64,000 nt of DNA from Phoenix dactylifera (GCF_009389715.1 NW_024067666.1:1157001-1221000), one strand, 5' to 3'; shown: positions 48,201 to 57,162, numbered from the stretch's first letter. Notes: generated by a model not told the origin, from the letters alone. Program-made: numbers and translations.

Positions 48201-51200
48201 TTTACCCAAAATACCCCTCCCAACAGTCATAAAACGGCTAATTTGAGGGGTATTTTGGAAGAAAAAATATTTGGAGTCCTATAAATACCCCTTTCCTCCC
48301 TCATTCTCACCACACCAAACCAACTCTTCTCTCTTTCTCTACTACTACTATTTCTCTCTTCTAGCAATATTTAGCAAGTGCTCTAGGCTTCTAGCAATTT
48401 AATTTTTAGTTTGCATTTAGCAAGTGTTCAAGTGCTACACAAGAGGAGGTTCTTGTTGAGAAGAGAAGGTCACTCCTTGTTGAGAGCACAAGAGGAAGCT
48501 CACAAATCTCGGCTCTACCTCTGGTCTTCTACTCAATTCCTCCTTGTGGTTAGTTTTTATTTTTTGCATTCATCAATTTAGATATGTCATCTTTTGATGA
48601 AAGTTAGTTTGGCATTCCTCCTGTTTCTGAGGGAGAAGAAACTAATCCCCAACCCCATGTTCCTAGTTCCTCTAGAACCAGTGAACCGAGTGAAGATCAA
48701 ACCTCTTCTCGTAAGAGGACTAGTGCTGTATGGAATGAATTTGATAGAATTATGGTTGATGGAGTCTGAAAAGCAAAATGTAAGAAATGTGCCAAACTTT
48801 ATATTGTAGTAGTAGTGGGGGAACAGGCCATTTAAAAAGACATCAAGAGAGTCATAGGATGCATGATTCTCGTCTTCAAAGTATCCCTAATATACAAGGG
48901 GGATCACTTTTAGGTAATTTTGCATATAATCATGAAAATCAAAGAAAATCACTTGTAAAATGGATAGTTAAGGATGAATTACCTTTTAGTTTATATGAAT
49001 CTTTTAATTTTGAAGAATATGTTCAATTAAACCTACAACCTGCTTACAAAAGAATTAGTAGGCGTACATTTAGAAGAGTAGCTATGACTAACTTTTTAGC
49101 AATGAGACAAAGTTTAATTGAAACACTCTCTACTTTAAATGTAAAAGTTTCATTAACTTCTGATATTTGGTCAGCATCTGTAGGTAGTAATTGTTTTATT
49201 GCTATTACTGCTCATTATATTGATAATGATTGGCAATTAAATAAACGTATTCTTGCTTTTCGTGCTTTTGATTTTCCACATTCTGGGCAACAAATTTCAA
49301 ATGCCATTTATCAAACTGCATGTTCATATAATATTAATGATAAAATTATGTCTATTACTTTTGATAATACATCTAATAATAATTCTGCTGTTACATTATT
49401 AAAGGACTCATTGCATCCCATGTTAAATGAAAATTTATTGCATATTAGATGTGCATGTCATATCTTAAATCTTTCTGCACAAGCTGGCATGGGCATGATT
49501 CAAGGTGTCATTTCAAAAATTAGAAATGCAGTTTCTTTTATTCATGCTTCAAGATCAAGACTTCAAGAATTTAAGGAACTATGTATAAATCATGGTAAAC
49601 GTTTTAAAAAATTTAAACTTGATGTAATTACTCGTTGGAACTCAACATATAGCATGATACATGATGCATACCCATATAAAAACTTATTAAGTGCATATAT
49701 TAATGATCGTGGATTAGACTTTACATTGATTGAAATTGATTGGAATAAAGAAAAAAATTTGGAAGATTTTTTGCTTAGTTTTTATAATGCTACTAATGTT
49801 CTTTCTGGTATTTATTATCCAACTTCATGTTCATTTTTACAACAAGCATATATGATTAGTCAAAAATTTGCAGAACATAGATAGGATGATGTTTTAATGC
49901 CTATTATTGAACAAATGGAATCTAAATGGAATGAGTATTGGGACAAGATATGTCCTATGCATAACTTAGCTGCTGTATTTGATCCAAGAGTTAAATTGAA
50001 TGACGTACTAATTTTACTTGATGCATATTGTGAAAATATAATTCAAGATCCTGAACCTGCTAAAATTGAGGTAAAACAACTTCTTTATGATATTTATGCT
50101 ATATATGATGAAAAAAATTCGTAGATCTAGATTCTCCGTACAAAGCTCTATTTCTTCTTCTAGTAGTTCTCGTTCGTCATCTATTTTTTCATTCATTGCA
50201 CAGAGAAAATACACACATGCTTCAAGTTCATCTTCATCTTCTTCATCTTTAAGTAGTAAACTAGAATTTTATTTACGAAATGATCTTCAGTCTGCATATG
50301 ATGAAAATCAAATAGAGAGAATAGATGTATTATCTTGGTGGAAGAGTGTTAAAAATCAATATCCTGTTATGTCTGCAATTGCACGCGATATTTTAGCTGT
50401 GCCGATGTCCACAGTAACATCGGAATCTGCTTTTAGTGCAGGTCGGCGTGTTCTTGACGAAAAGAGAAGTAGGATGACTGGCGAAACGGTTGAGATGCTT
50501 CTCTGCTTCCAAGATTGGTTGGATGCTGAGGCGAGACTTCAAGATAAAGGTGGACATGATACAACATCCTCTGATGATGATGATACAAACACTACTGAAT
50601 AGTGAATACTGATGATTAGTAAGATTTTAATCATTTATTTTTATTTCTTAATTTTTTATAATTGTATATTTTTATTTTTTTAATTGTTAAAGTGAGTCAT
50701 CTCTATTTTTTCTCCTTTCTTATTGTATTTTGGAGGTCAGACCAAGATCCAAACCTCCCTTCATGTACCATTTTGATTTAAATTAATAAACTAGTAGGGG
50801 TCTATGCCAAACCCCCCACCATTAAGGTGGCTTTATATTAATAAATCCTTAGTTCCCAATATTTATTAATTTATTAAAAAAATTATTCCCATTTATGTTA
50901 AGGGGGACGAGCCGTGCCTGGCCCGGCCCAGGCCCAGTTCAGGCCTTATGGGCCGTTCCGGGCTGGCTTGCGGGCCGTGCCGTGCTTAGCCCATGAATCG
51001 TGCCAGCCCAGGCCCTTATGGGCCGTGCCGGGCTGGCTCGCGGGCCGTGCCGTGCTTGGCCCACGAATCGTGCCAGCCCAGGCCCTTATGGGCCGTGCTG
51101 GGCTCGGCCCGCGGGCCAGAAATTCTTAACCCAGCCCGGCCCCCTTTTATGGGCCGTGCTAGGCACGGCCCGTTACTGTAGCAAGCGGACCGTGCCTGGC

Positions 51201-54200
51201 ACGGCCCGCTTCGTGCTGGGCCGTGCCAGGCCATGGGCGGCCCAGCCCAATGCCCACCTCTAAAAATGTGTAGATAGATAAATTGGTTTTGGTTCTTTTA
51301 CCTGTGCATATGCAAATGTGTAGGTGAAAACTAAATAAATTGATGGGGTTCATGGGTGGAGACCTTAAAGACTAAAGGATATGCATGCTCTATTCTGGAT
51401 CAAAAGGATCTTATGAAAAAGCAGATGGTGGAGACAAAAGAGATTTCTTCCGAGTTGGAGAGAGTTTATGCCCAAAACCCTTAAGACTCTAATTTGCTGG
51501 GTAATGAAGTTTCAGGATAACTTTGAATAATTTGTTAGCTGAGGGGTATGTTATGATGAAATAGGGAGACCTGAGTCACCACTGTAATGTTTAAGGGCGG
51601 AAGGAAAAAAAAAGGCCATTATTGTGCCTCCACTTTAAGAGGGAAAGGGGCATGTAAAACACTATATTCCATAACAGCTTTCTGGTCACAGTCTTTCCTT
51701 ACTCCTAAGCCTATTGATGATATCAGACTTAGTTGGAGATTTGCTCTATATATGGGCACTTATTGAGAAAGCAAGACTCTGGATTGTCGAGGAGTTTGAC
51801 TACTCAATGATGGCTCATCTTCCAAGGGATTAACTGAAGGTCAATATTGAAGGTTAAGGAAGCAAAGCTAAATCAAGATGTAGTTGTGTCATGGCCTTAT
51901 GGCTAACAAAAACTCTAAGAATGAGAGACAAACTAGCAAATTAATTTTAATTGCGTAACTGTGAAAGGAGATATAAAACGACTATCATTTGACAGTGATA
52001 AAGCACAAGATGAAAGATTACAGTACCCTGAAGTTCGATCTCATATTACCGTGCATTGAGAAATATGCTTTCAGGTGCCCTCATAAAGTTGCTAGATCCA
52101 TATCCACAGGATAAAACCTAACCTAAAAAATGTACACCTTATTCAGTGTCTTTCTGTCTAATTTTTTAGCCATCAGAAAGGACCCAATCAATGACTAAAA
52201 CGTTAAGAGATATGTTTCACAATTCATCTGTTAAGTATTCTAGAAAAAGAACACACGTGTATAGCTACATTAACAATGGTCTGGAACAAGTGACAGCTAA
52301 TAAGTTAGTCGCAAACATGAAGAAATGGCTCCGTCCTCCACCAACTCAACCATGAAGTATCTAGCTATGCTTGTTACTAACACATGCACATCCATGCTTA
52401 TAGTAAATGCATGCATGCACGCAGAACATATACTAAGAACTAGCTAATTTTGCTAGTAACTTGCGCACTCATGCTCATGCATACGTCTGTTCAGATATGT
52501 CGTACACGATACTTAATTATAAAAGACTAACATGAAGTTTGCTTTTTCTGCAAATCAAAGTTGACATTTGGCATGGATGTGCTTAAGAATGTAATTTGAC
52601 CTTTATTAAAACTTTATCTACTGAATTTTGCCAGATTTGGTGGAATGTCAAAGATGTTGGACAAGTATTAAGAAAGCAGAATTCGGTTTCAAGAATTCCT
52701 AAATGGAAAACATAAACTCATGATTTCCTTTTACCTTTTATTGTTTAATGTCTATCATATAATTTATTTAAACAATTACAAGCTCTCAATTCATGCCACG
52801 CCAATACTAGCAGATTGTTGGACATATTCTGCCGCTGTGCGGGCCATACCTTGCGGGGTCCCTGAGCAGCATAGGGAGGGTCACTGTCAGCATGTCCTGC
52901 CGCCTGCCAACGGCGATGGCTTGGTTAGTAGGTGGGTTATACCCGAGGGTCCCTGAACCCATGGCGAGGCCAGGTCAGAGTCTGGGGTGGGCGAGGCCTG
53001 GTCGGAGTCGACTCGTGGCGCTGCCTTTGGTAGGGTTTAAGAAAATAGAGTTGCGCCTTCACTAACACCGGTCGGTTTTGGTGTAATGGTAGCGCTTGAT
53101 CCTGACAACTGGTATCAAAGTCAGAGGTCTCGAGTTCGAAATCCAGGCATCGCGTTGGGGGGGAGGGAATGTTGGACATATTCTGCCACTGTGCGGGCCA
53201 TACCTTGTGGGGTCCCTGAGTAGTACAGGGAGGGTCACTGTCAGCATGTCCTGCCGCCTGCCAACGGCGATGGCTTGGTTAGTAGGTGGGTTATACCCGA
53301 GGGTCCCTGAACCCATGGCGAGGCCAGGTCGGAGTCCGGGGTGGGCGAGGCCTGGTCGGAGTCGACTCCTGGCCCTGCCTTTGGTGGGGTTTAAGGAAAT
53401 AGAGTTGCGCCTTCACTAACACCAGTCGATTTTGGTGTAATGGTAGCGCTTGATCCTGACACAGATGATGCTTGTTGACACCATTTGGTGGTAGCTCATG
53501 CTAGCTTGCTGGGTTGGTTTTGTCTACTTCATATATCAGTAGTGGAAGGTTAGCCCATGTGAAAACATTTTAGGAATGTCTATAGAATTAATAAGAAAAA
53601 TGGACTTTAAAACTTGCTGAAGTAGATTAGCTAAAGTGATTTGAAAAAAAAAACAATTATTCAACATATAATTCTAGGTTAGATGTTTTCAACAGATATG
53701 ATTGCAGATTGCAGGTTAACCAGGAAATGTCTTTAGTGTACAGCATTGTAGTATATGCAGGTGTTATCCTACCAATAGACCCCAAAACCTTAAACTGTTA
53801 GGAAAGGGGGTCAATAATGTAACAGGCCTCAATACCCCACCTCATGTGCAACTCGGACCATGCACGTGAAGGCACAAGTGAGTCACGAACGACTCAAGAT
53901 AAGAACGAGCCAAGAATGACTCAACCAAGAACAAGTCAAGAGAAGAAAAGAATTAAGAAAATAAATGGGTAAAATTAGCCTGAATGGAATTTTAACCCAT
54001 GACCTCTATCAATATCGGTAGAACCAGTATCGGACACTATACCGGTTATCCCACGGGACGAGTTGGTATGGGCCCGTGCCGTGCTGGGCCTGTACCGATA
54101 TAGTAGAGGAGGCGGGGGAGAGAGGAAAAGAGAAAGAGAGAAGGGGGAGGGATGGAGGCTGGCAATTCGGGTAAGAGGCAGAGGAAACCTCCACGACCGA

Positions 54201-56592
54201 AAAACAAGGCGAGTCCCCTATTTCATTCGAAACAGGGGTCCGACCCTATTTTTCGGCCACGGAGCCTGGAGGAGCATCCTCCGCGCGGCTCGCCGACCTC
54301 CACCTCCCTCTATCTTCCTTCCTCTCCCTTCCTCCTCTGCTTGCTCTCTCTTGTTCTCTCATTCCTTCTTCTTCTCTCTCTCCAGCAACGGATTTCGTTT
54401 TCATTGCTGGAACCGTGCCGGTCAGCCTCCAGAACGGCTCGAAATGGCCGGAACCATCCGGTTCGAGACGGTTCCGCTGACCCTGACCTTTATACCATGT
54501 CAAGTTACCACTAGATCACAAAAACTTAAACTTTTGGGTCTGGTGGTTAGTTAACATGGTACCAGAGCTAAAAGTCATAGGATAAAATCCTATTCAGGCC
54601 AAATTTTTCTTCACACCACCTGCTTATTTTTTTGAGCTTTTGGGGTCCAGAGGTTAGTTAACATGGCATCAGAGCTCAAAGTCAAGGGTTCAAAACCTAT
54701 TCAGGCTAATTTTTTTTCATACCACCCATTTATTTTCATGAATCTTTTCTTCTCTTGACTTGTTCCGAGTCTAGTCCTTCTTAACTTGTTCCTGCCTTCA
54801 TGTGCATGGAGTAGGTGGCCTGATATACATGGTTGACTGTCTTTCCCAATAGCTTAAGCTTTTAGGGTCTAGTGGTTAGTTAACAACAGAGAATAGTATA
54901 TCTTTGATTTAAGATTTTCTTTTAGTCTTATGAGACAATAATTAAAGTTTACAAGGAAAGAAAAGAGAATCTATCACTATTCTCGACATATATAATTGGG
55001 CAACTTAAGGTGAAAATTTTTAGAATCTATGAAGTGTTGTTAAGCATATTTTCATAAGATAAAGGCACTCGGTGAGTATTGCCATTATCATGAATTAAAA
55101 ATTTAAAATATGAAGTTCCATACTTAAAACATACAAGTTGGTATGTAAATTGGCTTGCCTTTGAGCATCATAACTCAAAGCTTTATCATATATGGAAAAT
55201 AAAATGAAAAAATATGTTTGCAATGGAATGTGTAGAACTTAACAAACAGAACTGAACGATGCGGTAGAAAGATGATAGTTGAGGTACCTGAAAAATATTC
55301 CAATGGTCGTAAGATTTGAAACTGCCATCATATGGTTTATCAAATATTCAGTAAGAAAACGACTGAAGGCATAAATGAATGATAAAAAGGTAGCTAAATA
55401 AAGAGGCTTATTCTCAAGGTTACATGCACAAAGAAAACAGAGAGTGCAGGTCAGAAGAGTCCAAATTCCAAACGTTCGGCCATGAAGATCGGTCATTGCA
55501 AATAAAACTATATTCCAGTTAGAAGTAATTGTAATCATCATTCATGAAACAAAAGAAATAAAGCGCAGGTCCAATATTGCATGGGAGATGAGCACTATTT
55601 GCTTAGACAAAGTGAACAATTGATGTAAATTTACTCATGCACCCAGAAAATGAAAAATCCAGCAAGCTTAATGACTGAAAACTTCTCAGTGCCTCACACA
55701 GACTGCTGACAAGGTGTAATTAGCAATATAAGCTGTCCAGCATACCAGACTTTGACCAGTTAGTTATCTCCATTACATTAACAAAACAGCAATTATAAGA
55801 AGTTCAAAGAATAAGGAACACAACACTGAAAGGACTTAAAGATGCTTAATTAATTATTATCAAGAAGATTGTATCATGCAGCATGCTACTCTTTAGAATT
55901 ATTTGTGACCTAAACGTCGAGATGCTATATACGAAGTTATGAAATTATTCAACATGACACTTGGTCATAAAAATACACCAAATCCCTCAACAAAGCCTTC
56001 TTGACTTAGAAATGTGCTCAATGTCTGACCTCATTTTTAAAAGACTTGTACTCACTATGACACTAACATCCAATGACCTCATAAAGCAATACATCCATAC
56101 CTTACATAATAATTGTATGTCTATGTGTAGCTTAAGGTATACATGCATAAGCAGTTTAGCCACTTGTCCTGCAGTACAATAACATCAACAAGACCCCCAG
56201 CTAAATTAATTGTAGACTCCCAGAGATGTGAGATCACAAAGCACTCGCATAAAAAGATTGTCTAATGATAGTTTGGCAATGTAAAGTGTCAAAAAGTATC
56301 ATGGAAACCATAATATTTCAAGTCTAACTAGAAGATTCCCAAAGGCCTATCCTTTATCAGGACCAACTTTTACATAAGGGATCCCCTCTTCACAACCATG
56401 TCTTACATTAAGAGAACATTGACAGGAGATTTGCCGAACTGCATCGATCTATACTCTGGGGCAGAGAGAGAATACACTCTGGGTTTGGGAAAAGACAGCG
56501 AGGAGGAGAGCCCATATGTCCGAGAATCCGAACCAGACACAGGCGAGGCGAAGCGAGCCCACCCGCATCAACCACAACCCCAGCGAACTCAT
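35548..56592 (-). CDS. ERG28: Ergosterol biosynthetic protein 28 homologue, three exons with a 19.7-kb intron
   Basis: Minus-strand exons are 56478-56592, 55288-55507 and 35548-35618. ERG28 is a small endoplasmic reticulum membrane protein that tethers the sterol C-4 demethylation enzymes. Exon 1 encodes MSSLGLWLMRVGSLRLACVW, continuing to FGFSDIWALLLAVFS. Exon 2 holds the conserved core HGRTFGIWTLLTCTLCFLC and NKPLYLATFLSFIYAFSRFL. Exon 3 encodes TSIVWMLLQWNAHQPRATLK and stops. Intron 1 is 970 bp, intron 2 19,669 bp (35619-55287), and both have GT/AG ends. Oddity: the exon 2 to exon 3 join is one base out of frame (406 coding nt). Removing one T from the T5 run at 55291-55295 would give GIFSGTS, matching the expected spacing. 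Intron 2 contains the nested hAT and Copia elements, the TRIM and other repeats. Family assignment is firm; whether the copy works is open. Confidence 0.9.
35619..37324. other. ERG28 intron 2, proximal part
   Basis: Non-coding intron sequence without a recognised element, apart from the compound microsatellite at 36156-36235. Short repeated phrases such as CAAGCTAAAAGACA recur at 35644-35715. Confidence 0.5.
36156..36235. repeat. Compound (AT)n(AG)n microsatellite
   Basis: About 28 bases of AT repeats pass directly into about 50 bases of AG repeats. Likely highly polymorphic. Confidence 0.95.
37345..37440. repeat. hAT left subterminal GGGCCGTGCC array (left fragment)
   Basis: Repeats of GGCCCGGCC, GGGCCGTGCC and CCAGGCACGG type run up to the point where the Copia element inserted; the array resumes at 47890. 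In hAT elements such arrays bind transposase, so this is the probable role. Confidence 0.8.
37441..38955 (+). repeat. 5' LTR of the SIRE-like element
   Basis: The U3 region carries two blocks of GC-rich direct repeats built on GGAGACGTCCCCG and AAAGCGCGGAG (37690-37745 and 37805-37935), separated by one GAGTCGACTC palindrome (37753-37762). A TATA box (TATAAAA) lies at 38029-38035, preceded by TTTTTGGGC. Farther on come short repeats of GGTGAGCC and AAAACCAACCG types (38410-38600). The promoter would drive gag on the plus strand, antisense to ERG28. Confidence 0.95.
38958..38970 (+). other. Primer-binding site
   Basis: TGGTATCAGAGCA, two bases after the 5' LTR, is complementary to the 3' end of initiator methionine tRNA, the standard primer of plant Copia elements. 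Confidence 0.92.
39018..40259 (+). CDS. Gag-like protein of the SIRE-like element, internally deleted
   Basis: A 413-residue frame starting MTTQIDSFLGEG; this ATG is preferred over an in-frame ATG at 38937 that lies inside the LTR. The N-terminus has the DUF4219-like signature FNGLNYTHWKIRM and the first part of the UBN2 capsid domain (EIWDTLENVYDKS). The rest of the capsid domain and the CCHC zinc knuckle are missing. Next comes a Ser/Thr-Pro repeat (ESTP units, about residues 132-160) and a basic KKKRKQEERKK patch. A long Asn/Lys-rich coiled coil (about 245-310) and the linker WVPKGT...WVPK, typical of SIRE gag-pol, follow. The frame then stops; no protease follows. An intact frame beside a ruined pol suggests gag is the only part under constraint, or simply that the element is young. 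Confidence 0.85.
   Translation: MTTQIDSFLGEGQSIDTPPLFNGLNYTHWKIRMRVFIQSQNYYLWKIIINDLHTLSQTFNEKDLAQLNANAMNILYCAIKETNFNEISACLSAKEIWDTLENVYDKSQTSSHVLQLYTNNEIAEKGVESPSVESTPSISESTLKFTESTPIRSESTPRQISFLKTKKKRKQEERKKEVKRKRALTKKESSKKIEVRSNNDDISSKELQEVTNLCFMAQEDKVKSESTLTSNDFQEEFSYDELLNAFHDLYSECRKLTVKNKNLKKLNSENESLRSFSEELIQKNHSLIKENQNLSKEINQLKSFINKFTVSSERLKMMFESQYVTYDKSKLGLTSLLNNKSLEKKVINSPNKPLNKITYFKNEKGGNNNFTYRSSIIKSNGKVITIKQIWVPKGTICPNSQGPKQAWVPKMKI
39414..39486. repeat. 21-bp tandem repeat with GAGTCGACTC palindrome, four copies
   Basis: The palindrome GAGTCGACTC occurs at 39414, 39435, 39456 and 39477, exactly 21 bases apart, encoding a seven-residue ESTP-type repeat within gag. Confidence 0.93.
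40860..42330 (+). pseudogene. Decayed pol (integrase and reverse transcriptase) of the SIRE-like element
   Basis: No long frame, but homologous pieces can be read in order. There is an integrase-core-like stretch at about 40960-41110, heavily altered. A reverse transcriptase segment YDLKQASKA follows at about 41790, with its conserved Trp replaced by a stop. Next is VYIDDIILGSTN at about 41905, the Copia catalytic YVDDI region, and EFEICMMNELTFF after it. Relics of the later reverse transcriptase domain extend to about 42300. Multiple stops, frameshifts and large deletions exclude function; I describe the remnants only. Confidence 0.82.
42331..46355. other. Non-coding interior of the SIRE-like element
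   Basis: AT-rich, without frames above about 85 codons. It contains a tandem duplication of about 75 bases around 43430-43545 (shared phrase GAGGCTAGTGGTAGTACC) and recurring AAAGGGGGAG phrases near 44870, 45128 and 45370 that resemble the polypurine tract. Possibly a decayed env-like region or an unrelated filler. Confidence 0.5.
46356..46369 (+). other. Polypurine tract
   Basis: AAAAAGGGGGAGAT, almost all purine, directly abuts the 3' LTR and would prime plus-strand synthesis. Confidence 0.9.
46370..47884 (+). repeat. 3' LTR of the SIRE-like element
   Basis: Same length as the 5' LTR at a constant offset of 8929 bases. Substitutions noted by eye lie near 47082, 47290, 47574, 47706 and 47723. 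The TATA box is at 46958-46964. Read-through from this LTR would enter the hAT element. Confidence 0.95.
47890..48170. repeat. hAT left subterminal array, continued
   Basis: Repeats of GGGCCGTGCC followed by TGGCACGGCC, i.e. adjacent inverted half-sites, at roughly 15-45-base intervals. Completes the array interrupted by the Copia insertion. Confidence 0.85.
48584..50602 (+). pseudogene. hAT transposase pseudogene (BED finger, RNase H-like core, hAT C-terminal domain)
   Basis: From the ATG at 48584 the frame meets in-frame stops at 48605-48607 and 48767-48769. It shifts frame near 48800, inside the BED zinc finger (CKKC, then GTGHLKRHQESH), and continues open over 48787-49881. A TAG at 49882-49884 interrupts it, and it shifts again at the A7 run near 50110 before ending at 50602. 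The long open part has RWNSTYSM and IRCACHILNL motifs of the RNase H-like core. The C-terminus carries the hAT dimerisation domain (LSWWKSVKNQYPVMSAIARD, then ESAFSAGRRV). The layout matches RICESLEEPER-like and Ac-like transposases. Two frameshifts and three stops make it non-functional; the breaks are described but not repaired here. Confidence 0.92.
50908..51245. repeat. hAT right subterminal GGGCCGTGCC array
   Basis: A 68-base unit (CAGGCCCTTATGGGCCGTGC...) is repeated about three times at 50935-51115, followed by inverted GGGCCGTGCC/GGCACGGCCC half-sites to the right end. Confidence 0.88.
51271..52810. other. ERG28 intron 2 between the hAT element and the TRIM
   Basis: No gene or recognised element. 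A stretch of ATGCATGCA-like words occurs near 52395-52490. Confidence 0.45.
52816..53461 (+). mobile_element. TRIM (terminal-repeat retrotransposon in miniature), complete
   Basis: Two 292-bp LTRs (52816-53107 and 53170-53461) start TGTTGGACAT and end GATCCTGACA. They flank an interior of only 62 bases with a primer-binding site (TGGTATCAAAGTC, 53110-53122) and a polypurine tract (G7 then AGGGAA, 53157-53169). The target duplication is CAGAT (52811-52815 and 53462-53466). I count 13 LTR differences by eye (about 4.5 percent), so it is much older than the nearby Copia insertion. It has no coding capacity. The 3' end of the LTR plus the interior resembles a tRNA promoter. Confidence 0.94.
53762..54885 (+). 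mobile_element. Rearranged LTR element relic with repeated LTR-end and primer-site modules
   Basis: The segment starts TGTTATCCTACCAATAGACC and its right end reads TCTAGTGGTTAGTTAACA, imperfect inverted repeats of over 40 bases. LTR 3' ends of the form GGTTAGTTAACA occur at 54556, 54663 and 54885. The first two are followed at once by primer-site-like TGGTACCAGAGCT and TGGCATCAGAGCT. The 107-base spacing marks a tandem duplication. The left part (53762-54556, about 795 bp) would be an LTR containing CGGTACC-type and TC-rich sequence. No clear target duplication. Probably the product of unequal recombination. Confidence 0.6.
54886..55287. other. ERG28 intron 2, distal end
   Basis: AT-rich intron sequence up to the exon 2 donor site; nothing else recognised. 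Confidence 0.5.
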
Positions 56593-57162
56593 GTCTCGCT
56601 TTCTCTCAGAGGCAATTTCGCAAACGAGTAGCGGGCGGAGAAAGGGGGAGGCATGTATCTCGGAGGGCGCGAGATCCGTGCGACCACTTTGCGCCAGAAT
56701 GGCACGTTGCTGAATTTAACGGCGCAGATGAGGCCAGCGCAGCTATAGTAACATGAGGCCAGTACGGTAGATTTTGCCCCCTTCTTAATTATGGCCCGGG
56801 TTTTGGGCTTAAATTTTATTTGCATTTGTTTACCGAATTCGGCCCATGACCAGCTTTATACTTTCAAAGTAGGGGTGGCTACCCATGACCAAACCCGCGA
56901 CTAACCCGATCCATTAATCCAACGGTCCACAAACGATCAATTTCTTGATGCCCACTCCATAAAGCACACGTGGCCGCACTCCCACCTCTTCTGCCCCACT
57001 TCCCCTCCCGTTCCCGTCCCCGACCACCCACCGCCTCACCCTAAAACTCGATTCTTTTCGCCCTTTTCCCCAAAGAAGCCCCTATATATAGTTTTAAGAT
57101 CATTATCTCTTCCGCTTAAACGGGACGCTAGCTCCAATAACGCGACCGTCTTCGCCGTTGCC
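56593..57162. promoter_or_regulatory. Shared divergent promoter region of ERG28 (-) and NFS1 (+)
   Basis: The 570 bases between the two start codons must hold both promoters. A TATA box (TATATATA) for NFS1 lies at 57083-57090, about 73 bases before its ATG. Two site II-like elements, TGGGCT at 56804-56809 and GGCCCA (TGGGCC on the other strand) at 56841-56846, are 37 bases apart; such pairs are known in promoters of plant mitochondrial-protein genes. A fragment starting TAGGGGTGGC at about 56872 resembles the end of the MITE family seen at 10894. Confidence 0.65.

Larger units (their letters stand above)
37333..51262 (+). mobile_element. hAT transposon, interrupted by a nested LTR retrotransposon
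   Basis: The left end reads TAGAGATGGGCATCGGG and the right end, reverse-complemented, TAGAGGTGGGCATTGGG: a 17-bp terminal inverted repeat with two mismatches. The flanks are AAAATGTG at 37325-37332 and AAAATGTG at 51263-51270, an exact 8-bp target duplication typical of hAT. Subterminal regions (37345-37440, 47890-48165, 50908-51245) are full of GGGCCGTGCC and its complement. Without the nested Copia element it measures about 3.48 kb. It encodes a broken transposase (48584-50602) with a TATA box (TATAAATAC, 48280-48288) upstream. It lies inside ERG28 intron 2, antisense to that gene. Confidence 0.95.

Noticed and set aside
48594-48809. 71-codon plus-strand frame
   Set aside because: Off-frame shadow over the broken N-terminal part of the hAT transposase.
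53078-53150. Possible tRNA gene
   Set aside because: It has A- and B-box-like words but no cloverleaf pairing of acceptor ends that I could see, and it spans the LTR/primer-site junction of a TRIM.
54063-54554. 163-codon plus-strand frame
   Set aside because: Purine/pyrimidine-biased sequence inside a retroelement relic; no domain.
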